A stretch of DNA of 64,000 bases from Nocardioides cavernaquae (GTDB lineage Bacteria > Actinomycetota > Actinomycetes > Propionibacteriales > Nocardioidaceae), in NCBI RefSeq assembly GCF_003600895.1, contig NZ_QYRP01000002.1, positions 1,798,001-1,862,000 on the forward strand. Reading direction: 5' to 3'. How positions within the stretch are numbered: the stretch's first letter is position 1; the number at the start of each line of letters is the position of its first letter. Both the position numbers and the translations under genes were made by a program. Below are positions 52,117-62,400 of this stretch, in pieces. The notes under the pieces were generated by a model. The model was not told where the DNA came from. It was given only the letters and a program-made list of their open reading frames with translations, and did no database searches.

Positions 52117-53153
52117 GCCGCAAGGGCCTCGACAAGAAGACCACCCAGGACCTCGTCCGGCTGACCATCTTCATGGTCGTCACCGCGCTGGCGACCGGAC
52201 TGCTGGCCGCGGTCATCGGCAACCTGTCCTTCGGGCGCTCGAAGGAGTACACCGCGATCTTCTCGGACGCGACCGGTGTCAACAAGGGCGACGACATCCG
52301 CATCGCCGGCGTCAAGGTCGGCAGTGTCAAGAAGATCGAGATCGCCGACCGGACCCGCGCGCGAGTCACCTTCACGGTGCAGGAAGACACTGCGCTGACC
52401 GAGGCGACCCACGTCACGATCCGCTTCCGCAACCTGGTCGGCCAGCGCTATCTCTCGCTGAAGCAGGAGATCGGCGGGACCAGCAAGCTGAAGGAGGGCT
52501 CGACGATCGCGCTGGACCACACCTCGCCGGCGCTCGACCTCACCGTCCTCTTCAACGGCTTCAAGCCGCTCTTCGCGGCCCTGTCGCCGACCGACATCAA
52601 CAAGCTCTCCTACGAGATCATCCAGGTCTTCCAGGGGGAGGGCGGCACCCTCGAGGGGCTGCTCGCCGACACGGCGTCGCTCACCTCGACCCTGGCCGAC
52701 CGTGACGAGGTCATCGGCGACCTGATCGAGAACCTCAACACCGTGCTGGTCCACATTGCCGACCGTGACGAGCAGCTCAGCGAGCTGATCGCGAGCTTCC
52801 GGACGCTGGTCAGCGGCCTGAACAAGGACCGTGAGGCGATCCTCGGGCCGCTGGACGAGATCTCTGCGCTGTCGGTCCAGACAGCATCGCTGGTGCAGGG
52901 GCTGCGGCCCGAGCTGGTCGCGGACCTGAAGCAGCTGCGCCGCCTGGCTGGCACCCTCGACCGCCACAAGGGCGAGCTCGACCGCACGCTCCAGGTCCTG
53001 CCCATCAAGCTGACCAAGATGGGTCGCACGGCCGCCTACGGTTCGTGGTTCAACTTCTACCTCTGCGAGTTCCACGCGAAGGTCACGCTGCCGACCGGTG
53101 GCGCTCCGATTCCCGTGGACTACAACACGGCTGCGAAGAGGTGTGACCTCTGA
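52113..53153 (+). CDS. mceB: Mce family protein B
   Basis: A 346-residue Mce protein. A membrane helix (LTIFMVVTALATGLLAAVIG) precedes the MCE domain (YTAIFSDATGVNKGDDIRIA, KVGSVKKIEI, RFRNLVGQRYLSLKQ). A helical needle-like region follows, with repeated DRDE(Q/V) units. It begins four bases inside mceA and overlaps mceC by one base (TGATG). Its subunit position is inferred from order. Confidence 0.91.
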   Translation: MSRKGLDKKTTQDLVRLTIFMVVTALATGLLAAVIGNLSFGRSKEYTAIFSDATGVNKGDDIRIAGVKVGSVKKIEIADRTRARVTFTVQEDTALTEATHVTIRFRNLVGQRYLSLKQEIGGTSKLKEGSTIALDHTSPALDLTVLFNGFKPLFAALSPTDINKLSYEIIQVFQGEGGTLEGLLADTASLTSTLADRDEVIGDLIENLNTVLVHIADRDEQLSELIASFRTLVSGLNKDREAILGPLDEISALSVQTASLVQGLRPELVADLKQLRRLAGTLDRHKGELDRTLQVLPIKLTKMGRTAAYGSWFNFYLCEFHAKVTLPTGGAPIPVDYNTAAKRCDL

Positions 53154-54139
53154 TGATTCCCTTCCGTGAGCGCAACCCCGTCGTCATCGGCGCGGTGAGC
53201 CTTGCCGTGCTCGGCGCGACCATGGTCGCGGCCTTCCGGGCAGACGATCTCCCGTTGATCGGTGGTGGCGACACCTATTACGCGGCGTTCAGCGAGGCCG
53301 GTGGCCTCAAGGTCAACGACGAGGTCCGCATCTCCGGCGTCCGCGTCGGCAAGGTCAACGCGATCGAGCTGGATGGAGCGAAGGTGAAGGTTGCCTTCAA
53401 GGTCAGCGCTGCCGCCGACTTCGGTAGCCAGACCGCAGCCGCGATCAAGGTGAAGACGATCCTCGGCCAGATGTACCTCGCCCTGCTTCCGCAGGGGGAA
53501 GGGCAGCTCGAGGAGGGCTCCACCATTCCGGTCGACCGCACCAGCTCGCCGTACGACGTCGTCGAGGCGTTCGAGGGCCTGGCCAAGACCGCCGACCAGA
53601 TCGACACCGACCAGCTGGCGCGCTCGCTTCGCACGCTGGCAGACCTGACCCGCAACACGCCCGAGGAGTTCCAGGCCGCCCTCACGGGTGTCTCGGCCCT
53701 GTCGCGGACCATCGCCAGCCGCGACGACGAGCTCAACTCCCTGCTCGAGAACCTGAACACGGTTGCCGGGGTCCTGGACGAGCGCGACGAGGACATCATC
53801 GCGCTGATGAAGGATGCCGACGTGCTGTTCCGCGCGGTCGTCGCGCGCCGCGAGGCCATCCACAACCTGCTGGTCTCGACCGCGACGCTCGGCAAGGAGC
53901 TGACCGCGCTGGTCAAGGAGAGCCGTGCCGACCTCGCGCCCGCGCTCCGCCACACCGAGAACGTGCTGCAGGTCCTCGTCAAGAACCAGGACAACCTCGA
54001 CCAGAGCCTCAGGCTGATGGCCCCGTTCTACCGGGTCTTCGCCAACACGCTCGGCAACGGACCGTGGTTCGACAACTACATCGTCAACCTGCCGCCTGGT
54101 CCGCAGCTGGGCCGTGCCGGGACGGGGGATGTCCGATGA
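53153..54139 (+). CDS. mceC: Mce family protein C
   Basis: A 328-residue Mce protein. The membrane segment (VVIGAVSLAVLGATMVAAF) is followed by the MCE domain (YYAAFSEAGGLKVNDEVRIS, VRVGKVNAIEL, KTILGQMYLAL) and a helical region with LNSLLENLNTVAGVLDERDE. The ATG shares one base with the mceB stop. It ends with a Gly/Arg-rich tail and overlaps mceD. Confidence 0.91.
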   Translation: MIPFRERNPVVIGAVSLAVLGATMVAAFRADDLPLIGGGDTYYAAFSEAGGLKVNDEVRISGVRVGKVNAIELDGAKVKVAFKVSAAADFGSQTAAAIKVKTILGQMYLALLPQGEGQLEEGSTIPVDRTSSPYDVVEAFEGLAKTADQIDTDQLARSLRTLADLTRNTPEEFQAALTGVSALSRTIASRDDELNSLLENLNTVAGVLDERDEDIIALMKDADVLFRAVVARREAIHNLLVSTATLGKELTALVKESRADLAPALRHTENVLQVLVKNQDNLDQSLRLMAPFYRVFANTLGNGPWFDNYIVNLPPGPQLGRAGTGDVR

Positions 54140-55251
54140 GAAGGTTCCTGGTCCCGCTCGTGGTGCTGGTGCTGGTCGCCGGTGTGGCCTTCGCGCTCTT
54201 CGCCGGGGACGACCGCAAGCACCTGACCGCGCACTTCCCGCGGACGGTCTCGGTCTACGAAGGCAGTGACGTGCGTGTTCTCGGGGTGCCCGTGGGTGAG
54301 GTCGAGAAGGTCGAGCCGTCAGGCACCGACGTCGTGGTGACGATCTCCTACCCGTCTGACGTTGCCTTCCCCGAGGACGCGAAGGCGGTCATCATCGCCC
54401 CGTCCGTGGTCGGCGACCGCTTCATCCAGATCACCGACCCGTACGACGGATCCGGGCCGAAGCTTGCGGACAACGCCGTGCTGCCGCTGGAGCGGACCTC
54501 GACACCCCTCGAGCTCGACGAGATCTACCAGAGCCTGGACGACCTCATCGTGGCGCTCGGTCCCGACGGCGCCAACAAGGACGGCGCCCTCAGCGACCTC
54601 CTCGTCGAGACCGGCCAGAACTTCAGCGGGCAGGGCGAGAAGTTCTCCGCGATGGTCCATGACCTCAGCACGCTCACCGGCACGCTCGACTCGAACCGTG
54701 AGGAGCTGTTCGCGGCGGCGGAGAAGCTGGAGGCGTTCCTGAGCACGCTCGCCAAGAACGACGACACGGTGCGCGCGTTCAACCAGTCCCTCTCGGACGT
54801 CTCCGGTGTCCTCGCCGGCGAGCGTGAGGAGCTGGCCGCCTCGCTCAAGAACCTCTCGGTGGCGCTCAAGCAGGTCTCGGGCTTCGTTCAGCAGAACGAG
54901 GCTTCCCTGGGGCGCAACATTCGCGGCCTGAACAAGGTCGCGAAGATCCTGGTCCGCCAGCGCGCCTCGCTCGACGAGATCCTCGATGCTGCCCCCGTCG
55001 CCCTGGTCAACCTCGGCCACACCTACAACCCGCAGGCAGGCACGCTCGATGCCCGCGCTGACCTGCTCGGCGTGGTCAACCAGCTCGGCACCAACCCCGG
55101 CGCGGTCCTCTGTGGACTCGTCAACAACAACTCGCTCTGCGACGTGATCGAGGGTGTGCTGCCGCGCGCCGGCGCCCTCGACGGGGTGAAGGCCCGCCCG
55201 GCCGACCCCTTCGACCCGACGCTCGGCGGACTCGTGGAGGTGGCCCGATGA
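54136..55251 (+). CDS. mceD: Mce family protein D
   Basis: A 371-residue Mce protein. The membrane helix (FLVPLVVLVLVAGVAFALFA) is followed by the MCE domain (TAHFPRTVSVYEGSDVRVLG, VPVGEVEKVE, IAPSVVGDRFIQIT). The helical region includes TGTLDSNREELFAAAEKLEA. ATG at 54136 overlaps the mceC stop (ATGA); the longer frame upstream lies within mceC and is not used. Confidence 0.91.
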   Translation: MRRFLVPLVVLVLVAGVAFALFAGDDRKHLTAHFPRTVSVYEGSDVRVLGVPVGEVEKVEPSGTDVVVTISYPSDVAFPEDAKAVIIAPSVVGDRFIQITDPYDGSGPKLADNAVLPLERTSTPLELDEIYQSLDDLIVALGPDGANKDGALSDLLVETGQNFSGQGEKFSAMVHDLSTLTGTLDSNREELFAAAEKLEAFLSTLAKNDDTVRAFNQSLSDVSGVLAGEREELAASLKNLSVALKQVSGFVQQNEASLGRNIRGLNKVAKILVRQRASLDEILDAAPVALVNLGHTYNPQAGTLDARADLLGVVNQLGTNPGAVLCGLVNNNSLCDVIEGVLPRAGALDGVKARPADPFDPTLGGLVEVAR

Positions 55252-56630
55252 ACGGCAACCTGCGCGGCCTCGTCGTGGCCGTCCTCGGTGCGCTGCTGCT
55301 GACCAGTTGCAGCTTCGACGTCTACAAGCTGCCGCTGCCCGGTGGCGCCGACACCGGCGACGACCCGATGACGCTGAAGGTGCAGTTCGCGGACGTCCTC
55401 GATCTGGTGCCCCAGTCGACGGTGAAGGTCGCCGACGTCAGCGTCGGCAAGGTGACCGACATCGACCTTCGTGGCTACGCAGCCGAGGTGACGGTCGAGA
55501 TCCACGGTGACGTCGACCTCCCCGCCAACACGGTCGCGACGATCCGTCAGACCAGCCTGCTCGGCGAGAAGTTCGTCTCGCTCGCGCCCCCGGAGACGGG
55601 AGCCAGCAGCGAGCCGCTCGCTGACAACGACGTCATCCCGATCAACCCCAAGGGCCACAACCCCGAGGTGGAAGAAGTGCTCGGTGCGCTGAGCCTGCTG
55701 CTCAACGGTGGCGGTGTGGCGCAGCTCAAGACCATCTCGAGCGAGATCAGCCTCGCCCTCGAAGGCAATGAGGGTGCCGCGAAGTCAGTGCTCCGCCAGC
55801 TCGCGGAGCTGATGGGCACCCTCGAGGAGGGCAAGGCGGACATCGTGCACGCGATCGAGGCGGTCAACCGTCTTGCCATCGCTGCGAACAAGCAGATGCC
55901 CGCGATCGACTCCGCCCTCGAGGAGCTGCCCTCGGCGCTCGCGTCCCTCGACCGCCAGCGCGATGACCTGGTCAAGATGCTCGCTGCGCTCGAGAACCTC
56001 AGCGATGTCGGCGTCCGCGTGATCAGTGCGTCGAAGGAGAGCACGATCAGTGCCTTCCGTGACCTGCACCCCGTCCTGAAGTCGCTCGCCGACGCGGGCA
56101 AGGACCTCCCCAACAGCCTCCAGATCCTCTTCACCTACCCGTTCCCGGACTCGATCTTCGGACGCGATCCGCAGGCGGCCCGCAACCTGCACATGGGTGA
56201 CTTCGTGAACCTGTCGATCCAGATGGATCTCGACGTCAGGGACCTCATCGAGAACCCGGCCGGTCTGCCCGTCCCCGAGTGTCAGCAGCTCCAGGGCCTC
56301 GGCGAGATCTGCGGCGCTGTCCTGAGGAGTCTCCAGAACTGCCTCCAGCAGCAGTCCGCTTCCGCGTGCCTCGCGCTTCCGGGCGCGATCACGACGGAGC
56401 TGTGCAAGCTGGCCCCCCTTCCGGGCGTATGCCCCGCGGCGGGCGGCACCAGTGGCGGCACGACCGGGGGGACGACGAACCCGCTGCAGGACGTGATCGA
56501 CCAGCTCGGGCTTCCCGGACTTGGCCGCGCCGCGACCGGCACGGTGCCGTCGAAGCCGACGTACCGAGACCTGATGAGGTCCTATGACCCCGACCTTGTG
56601 GCCCTGCTCGTCCCGGGGGTGACCCGATGA
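55248..56630 (+). CDS. mceE: Mce family lipoprotein E (LprK-like)
   Basis: A 460-residue Mce protein with a genuine lipobox (VAVLGALLLTSCSFDVYKLP), so it is a lipoprotein rather than helix-anchored, as MceE usually is. The MCE domain includes LKVQFADVLDLVPQSTVKVA, DVSVGKVTDIDL and QTSLLGEKFVSLAPP. The C-terminal third has six or more cysteines and a GTSGGTTGGTTN low-complexity stretch. It overlaps mceD and mceF by four bases each. Confidence 0.92.
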   Translation: MNGNLRGLVVAVLGALLLTSCSFDVYKLPLPGGADTGDDPMTLKVQFADVLDLVPQSTVKVADVSVGKVTDIDLRGYAAEVTVEIHGDVDLPANTVATIRQTSLLGEKFVSLAPPETGASSEPLADNDVIPINPKGHNPEVEEVLGALSLLLNGGGVAQLKTISSEISLALEGNEGAAKSVLRQLAELMGTLEEGKADIVHAIEAVNRLAIAANKQMPAIDSALEELPSALASLDRQRDDLVKMLAALENLSDVGVRVISASKESTISAFRDLHPVLKSLADAGKDLPNSLQILFTYPFPDSIFGRDPQAARNLHMGDFVNLSIQMDLDVRDLIENPAGLPVPECQQLQGLGEICGAVLRSLQNCLQQQSASACLALPGAITTELCKLAPLPGVCPAAGGTSGGTTGGTTNPLQDVIDQLGLPGLGRAATGTVPSKPTYRDLMRSYDPDLVALLVPGVTR

Positions 56631-57904
56631 TCACTCGCCGGACCAAGATCCAGCTCCTGATCTTCGCGCTGATCACGCTGCTCGGCACGACCTACGTCGG
56701 GGCCAAGTACGCCCAGCTCGACAAGCTCTTCTACGACAGCGAGTACGAGGTCGTCGGACACTTCGCGGAGTCCGGCGGCATCTACGCCGGAGCCGAGGTC
56801 GCCTATCGCGGTGTCAAGATCGGGCAGGTCGACCGCCTGGTCGCGACCACGGACGGTGTCGACGTCGTCATGGCCATCGAGAACGGCCACGACGACATCC
56901 CGGCTGACGCCCTCGCCATCGTCGCCAACCGCTCGGCCCTCGGCGAGCAGTACGTCGACCTGCAGCCGCTCGCGGACGGCAAGCCGTTCCTCGTGGACGG
57001 CAGCGACATCGACGCGGCCGACACCCGCACGCCGATCTCCACCTCGAAGCTCCTCACCGACATCAGCCGCACCGTCGCGGATGTCGACCAGGACGCCCTG
57101 CGGACGGTCGTCAGCGAGCTCGGCCTCGCCTTCAAGGACACCGGCGAGGACCTCGGATCGCTGATCGACTCCTCCAACCGGTTCCTCGAGACGGCCACCG
57201 AGAACTTCGACCTGACCGCCGCGCTGATCCGCGACAGCAACACCGTCCTCGACGGCCAGCTCGCCTCGGCGACCGCGATCCGGTCGTTCTCTCGGGACCT
57301 CGCCCTGTTCAGCGGGACGCTGGCCGGCAGCGACGCCGACCTGCGCCAGCTGATCGAGAACGGAGCCGTGAGCGCCCAGGTGCTGAAGAAGTTCCTCAGC
57401 GACCACGGTGTCGAGCTCTCCGAGCTGATCAACAACCTGGTGACGACGGGCGAGGTCGTGGTCCGGCACCTCGATGACGTCCAGACCCTCCTCGTCGCCT
57501 TCCCGTACGTCGTCGAGGGCAGCTACACCGTCACGGCGAAGGACCCTCGCACCGGCCTGTACGACGCCCACTTCGGCCTGGTCTTCACGAGCCAGCCCCC
57601 GGTGTGCCACGCCGGTTACGGCGGCACCAAGCAGCGGGCTCCGATCCGCACCGAAGACGTTCCCATGAACATGGACGCCCGGTGCACCGAGCCCGCGAGC
57701 AAGAGCAACCCCCGCGGCGCGCAGCACGCGCCCCGCGCAGCCACCGGCTACGGCAACGTCGTGGCCACCTATGACCCGGACACGGGTAAGGTCACGTGGA
57801 CCGACGAGGTGCCCGCAGATCAGCGGTCCACCGTCGTTCCCGCGCCGGCCAGCCTGGGCGAGGAGAGCTGGAAGTGGCTCTACCTCCAGCCCCTCGGCCA
57901 GTGA
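56627..57904 (+). CDS. mceF: Mce family protein F
   Basis: A 425-residue Mce protein. The membrane helix (IQLLIFALITLLGTTYVGA) is followed by the MCE domain (YEVVGHFAESGGIYAGAEVA, YRGVKIGQVDRLV, ANRSALGEQYVDLQPLADG) and a helical region. The C-terminal 130 residues contain two cysteines (PPVCHAGYGG and DARCTEP), conserved in MceF. It closes the six-gene set, and the Mce-associated membrane proteins follow. Confidence 0.92.
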   Translation: MITRRTKIQLLIFALITLLGTTYVGAKYAQLDKLFYDSEYEVVGHFAESGGIYAGAEVAYRGVKIGQVDRLVATTDGVDVVMAIENGHDDIPADALAIVANRSALGEQYVDLQPLADGKPFLVDGSDIDAADTRTPISTSKLLTDISRTVADVDQDALRTVVSELGLAFKDTGEDLGSLIDSSNRFLETATENFDLTAALIRDSNTVLDGQLASATAIRSFSRDLALFSGTLAGSDADLRQLIENGAVSAQVLKKFLSDHGVELSELINNLVTTGEVVVRHLDDVQTLLVAFPYVVEGSYTVTAKDPRTGLYDAHFGLVFTSQPPVCHAGYGGTKQRAPIRTEDVPMNMDARCTEPASKSNPRGAQHAPRAATGYGNVVATYDPDTGKVTWTDEVPADQRSTVVPAPASLGEESWKWLYLQPLGQ

Positions 57905-57929
57905 CCCATCGCCGTACAGGAGTGAGTTC

Positions 57930-58487
57930 ATGACGCACGAGCCCCACGGGGTCTCCGGCGCGCGCGGCTGGCGGTTGCCGGTCCTGGTGCTGCTGAGCCT
58001 CGCCCTCCTTGCCGCCTCGGTGGTGCTGGTGATCCGCGCCTGGGATGCGCGGGACGTGGCCGCGGCAGGCAGCTACGGCACGACCGATGTCCGCGACGAG
58101 GTGATCGCGACGACCGAGCAGTTCGTGCTCCGCATGGGCACCTACGGTCCGAAGGACCTCGACAAGTCGAAGAAGCTCACCGGCTACCGCGACCGCGTGA
58201 GCGAGATGCTGACGACGAAGTTCCGCACGTCGTTCGAGCAGTCGCTGGAGATCGTCGAGCAGCAGGTCGCCCAGGGAGCAGCACGCTCCGCCAAGGTCCA
58301 GGGCATCGGCCTTGCCAGCGTGACCGCCGACAAGGCCACCGCGCTGGTCGCCTGGCAGGCCAACGACACAGTGCGCTCGGAGCCCTACGGGGACCCGGTC
58401 CAGTTCCGCTGGGAGGTCACCATCGTGAAGGTCAAGGGTGACTGGCGCGTCGACAACTTCCAGCCCGTGACGGGGGAGACGCCGTGA
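57930..58487 (+). CDS. Mce-associated membrane protein
   Basis: A 185-residue accessory protein. A short cytoplasmic start and one membrane helix (LPVLVLLSLALLAASVVLVI) precede a small extracytoplasmic domain of about 130 residues (TTEQFVLRMGTYGPKDLDKS, then RVSEMLTTKFRTSFEQSLEI and DWRVDNFQPVTG), as in the Mas/Mam proteins of mce operons. These stabilise the Mce complex in mycobacteria, by published family knowledge. AGGAG precedes the ATG. The stop overlaps the next gene's GTG. Confidence 0.82.
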   Translation: MTHEPHGVSGARGWRLPVLVLLSLALLAASVVLVIRAWDARDVAAAGSYGTTDVRDEVIATTEQFVLRMGTYGPKDLDKSKKLTGYRDRVSEMLTTKFRTSFEQSLEIVEQQVAQGAARSAKVQGIGLASVTADKATALVAWQANDTVRSEPYGDPVQFRWEVTIVKVKGDWRVDNFQPVTGETP

Positions 58488-59284
58488 GCACCGTCGACCT
58501 GTACGCCGTCCTCGGCGTTGCCCGCGATGCCTCGACCGAGGAGATCCGCACGGCCTGGACCGCTGCGGTCGCGGGCCTCGGTCCGACCGACCCGTCGTTC
58601 CGCGTGTTCAACCAGGCCGGCGAGGTCCTCCTCGACCCCGCCCGCCGCGCGAGGTACGACGCGGAGCTCGCCGACGCAGAGCCGGAAACCGCGGCGCGCG
58701 TCGACGTGCCTGCCGAGGTGGAGGTCGCTCAGGCGGCACCACCCATCGAGCCCGGCCCGCCTGCCGGCCGGCTTCCGCGCGGAGTCCCGACCTGGGTGCT
58801 CGCGGCGCTGCTCGTGCTGACCCTCGTGGTCGGGGGAGCGGCGGCCTTCGCCGCCGGCCCGATCGGCCGCGCCCTTCCTGACCGTCCCGCCCCGGTCAGT
58901 GCTGCCGCGCTCGCCGATGCGGTGCGGTCCGCGGAGTCGGCGATCGTGCCCGTGCTCTCCTACGACTACCGCCACCTCGACGAGGACCGTGCCGCGGCGC
59001 TCACCCGGATGACGGACGACTTCGCGAAGGACTACCGCAAGACTTTCGCGATCATCGAGGACAACGCGCCCACGACGAAGACTGTCGTGAAGGTCGAGGT
59101 GCTCGCGTCGGCCGTCGCCAGCAGCAGTCCGGACCGCGTGGACGTGCTCCTGTTCGTCAACCGGCCGACCACGAACAAGGCGACCCCGAAGGCGACGGTC
59201 TACCGCGACCAGGTGACGTTGGAGATGACCCGGTCGGGCGACCGCTGGCTCGTCGATGACATGCACACGACGCTGCCTGCTTGA
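58484..59284 (+). CDS. Mce-associated protein with a degenerate J-domain-like N-terminus
   Basis: A 266-residue protein. Residues 3-62 follow the J-domain pattern: DLYAVLGVARDASTEEIRTA, then FNQAGEVLLDPARRARYDAE. The HPD tripeptide that activates DnaK is absent; the loop reads GLGPTDPSFR and is shortened. An acidic linker, one membrane helix (WVLAALLVLTLVVGGAAAFA, about 104-124) and a Mce-associated-type outer domain (ADAVRSAESAIVPVLSYDYR to DRWLVDDMHTTL) follow. GTG at 58484 overlaps the previous stop (GTGA), so it belongs to the mce operon. It may tether something at the cytoplasmic face; it should not stimulate DnaK. Confidence 0.75.
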   Translation: MSTVDLYAVLGVARDASTEEIRTAWTAAVAGLGPTDPSFRVFNQAGEVLLDPARRARYDAELADAEPETAARVDVPAEVEVAQAAPPIEPGPPAGRLPRGVPTWVLAALLVLTLVVGGAAAFAAGPIGRALPDRPAPVSAAALADAVRSAESAIVPVLSYDYRHLDEDRAAALTRMTDDFAKDYRKTFAIIEDNAPTTKTVVKVEVLASAVASSSPDRVDVLLFVNRPTTNKATPKATVYRDQVTLEMTRSGDRWLVDDMHTTLPA

Positions 59285-59343
59285 CCGGACCGCCACGGCG
59301 AGCCATCATCGTCGTACCGTCCCGGACGCATCTGGTCGAGGGT

Positions 59344-59372
59344 TTGTGACGCACGTCTTTTTCTAGTACGCT
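59344..59372 (+). promoter_or_regulatory. rpoBC promoter
   Basis: TTGTGA (59344-59349), 17 bases, TACGCT (59367-59372): a good match to the actinobacterial consensus. It leaves a leader of about 90 bases before the rpoB TTG start. Confidence 0.6.
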
Positions 59373-59471
59373 TCTTCTTTGCGTCTGCCCTCAAATGCGG
59401 CCCGCCTGCACGGTGGCTGGTTCGTGGTGGGAGGCGCCATCTCAGTCGCGAACCCTCTAGAAGGACACCTC

Positions 59472-62400
59472 TTGGCCGCGCGCGCTTCCGCTGGTAACCC
59501 CCGCCGCATCTCCTTCGCAAAGATCACCGAACCTCTCGAGGTCCCGCAGCTTCTCGCCCTTCAGACGGACAGTTTCGACTGGCTCGTGGGCAACGAGAAG
59601 TGGCAGGCCGCTGTCCAGCGTCGCATCGACGCTGGTGAGGACGTCTCCACGAAGTCGGGCCTGACCGAGATCTTCGAGGAGATCTCCCCGATCGAGGACT
59701 TCTCCGAGACGATGTCGCTCTCGTTCGAGAACCCGGTCTTCTACGACCCGAAGTACACCGTCGAGGAGTGCAAGGACAAGGACTTCACCTACTCCGCACC
59801 CCTCTACGTCTCTGCGGAGTTCACCAACAACGAGACCGGTGAAATCAAGGGCCAGACGGTCTTCATGGGCGAGTTCCCGCTCATGACCGACAAGGGCACC
59901 TTCGTCATCAACGGCACCGAGCGTGTCGTCGTCTCGCAGCTCGTCCGCTCGCCGGGCGTCTACTTCGAGCGCACCGCCGACAAGCTGTCCGACAAGGACA
60001 TCTACACGGCCAAGGTCATCCCCTCGCGTGGAGCCTGGCTCGAGTTCGAGATCGACAAGCGCGACATGGTCGGCGTCCGCCTCGACCGCAAGCGCAAGCA
60101 GAACGTCACCGTCCTGCTCAAGGCCCTCGGCTGGACCAACGAGCAGATCCGTGAAGAGTTCGGCCAGTACGAGTCGATGATGCTCACCCTGGAGAAGGAC
60201 AACACCCAGGGCGAGGACGACGCGCTCCTCGACATCTACCGCAAGCTGCGTCCGGGCGAACCGCCGACGCGTGAGGCTGCGCAGACGCTGCTGAACAACT
60301 ACTACTTCAACCCGAAGCGGTACGACCTCGCGAAGGTCGGGCGTTACAAGATCAACAAGAAGCTCGCGACCACCGAGGCCTTCGACCAGCAGACGCTGAC
60401 CATCGACGACATCGTGGCCACGATCCGCTACATCGTCGCGCTGCACGCTGGCGAGACCGAGCTTCCGCAGGCCGATGGCGCCGAGCACCCCGTTGCTGCC
60501 GACGACATCGACCACTTCGGCAACCGTCGCATGCGCACGGTCGGCGAGCTGATCCAGAACCAGCTCCGCACGGGCCTTGCCCGCATGGAGCGCGTGGTCC
60601 GCGAGCGCATGACGACCCAGGACGTCGAGGCCATCACGCCGCAGTCCCTGATCAACATCCGCCCGGTCGTCGCGGCGCTGAAGGAGTTCTTCGGCACCTC
60701 GCAGCTCTCGCAGTTCATGGACCAGACCAACCCGATCGCCGGTCTGACCCACAAGCGCCGCCTCTCCGCGCTCGGCCCGGGTGGTCTCTCCCGTGACCGC
60801 GCCGGCATGGAAGTGCGAGACGTCCACCCCTCGCACTACGGCCGCATGTGCCCGATCGAGACGCCTGAAGGCCCGAACATCGGTCTGATCGGCTCGCTCG
60901 CGTCCTACGGACGGATCAACCCGTTCGGTTTCGTCGAGACGCCGTACCGCAAGGTCGTCAAGGGTGTCGTCACCGACCAGATCGACTACCTGACCGCCGA
61001 CGACGAGGACAAGTACGTCATCGCGCAGGCCAACGCGGTGCTCGACGCGAACAACAAGTTCGCCGAGGAGCGCGTGCTCGTGCGTCTCCGCCAGGGTGAG
61101 GTCTCCGAGATCCTGCCCGAGGACGTCGACTACATGGACGTCTCGCCGCGCCAGATGGTGTCGGTCGCGACCGCCCTGATCCCGTTCCTCGAGCACGACG
61201 ACGCAAACCGCGCGCTCATGGGCGCCAACATGCAGCGTCAGGCTGTCCCGCTCATCAAGAGCGACAGCCCGATCGTCGGCACCGGCATCGAGTACCGCGC
61301 CGCAGTCGACGCGGGTGACGTCGTCACCGCGACCAAGGCCGGTGTCGTCAAGGACGTCTCCGCCGACCTGGTCGAGACCATGAACGACGACGGCACCTAC
61401 TCGTCGTACCGCATGGCGAAGTTCAAGCGCTCGAACCAGGGCACCTGCATCAACCAGCGCCCGCTGGTTGCCGAGGGTGACCGTGTCGAGGTCGGCTCGC
61501 CGATCGCCGACGGTCCGTGCACCGACAACGCCGAGATGGCGCTGGGCACCAACCTCCTCGTGGCCTTCATGCCTTGGCAGGGTCACAACTACGAGGACGC
61601 GATCATCCTGTCGCAGCGCCTCGTCCAGGAGGACGTCCTCACCTCGATCCACATCGAGGAGCACGAGGTCGACGCTCGCGACACCAAGCTGGGCCCGGAG
61701 GAGATCACGCGGGACATCCCGAACGTCTCCGAGGAGATGCTGGCCGACCTCGACGAGCGCGGCATCATCCGCATCGGCGCCGAGGTCACCACCGGTGACA
61801 TCCTCGTCGGCAAGGTCACGCCCAAGGGCGAGACCGAGCTGACCCCGGAGGAGCGCCTGCTCCGCGCGATCTTCGGTGAGAAGGCGCGCGAGGTTCGCGA
61901 CACCTCGATGAAGGTGCCGCACGGTGAGTCCGGCACGGTCATCGGCGTCCGCGTCTTCAACCGCGAAGACGGCGACGAGCTGCCCCCGGGCGTCAACGAG
62001 CTCGTTCGTGTGTACGTCGCGCAGAAGCGCAAGATCTCCGTGGGTGACAAGCTTGCCGGCCGTCACGGCAACAAGGGCGTCATCGCGAAGATCCTGCCGA
62101 TCGAGGACATGCCGTTCATGGAGGACGGCACCCCGGTCGACGTCGTGCTGAACCCGCTCGGTGTCCCGCGCCGCATGAACATCGGTCAGATCCTCGAGCT
62201 GCACCTGGGCTGGATCGGCAAGCAGGGCTGGGACCTCAACCTGTCCGGCGACCCGGCGAACAGCGACTGGAAGCAGCGCCTGATCTCCATCGGTGCCGAC
62301 AAGTCCGAGCCCAACACGAAGGTCGCCACGCCGGTCTTCGACGGTGCCCGCGAGGACGAGATCATCGGTCTGCTCGGTTCCACCACGCTGACCCGTGACG

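Noticed and set aside
48241..59284. The mce operon as a recent horizontally acquired island
   Set aside because: Base composition and codon use look like the neighbours, there are no mobility genes or flanking repeats, and mceG near rplL is seen in other actinobacteria.
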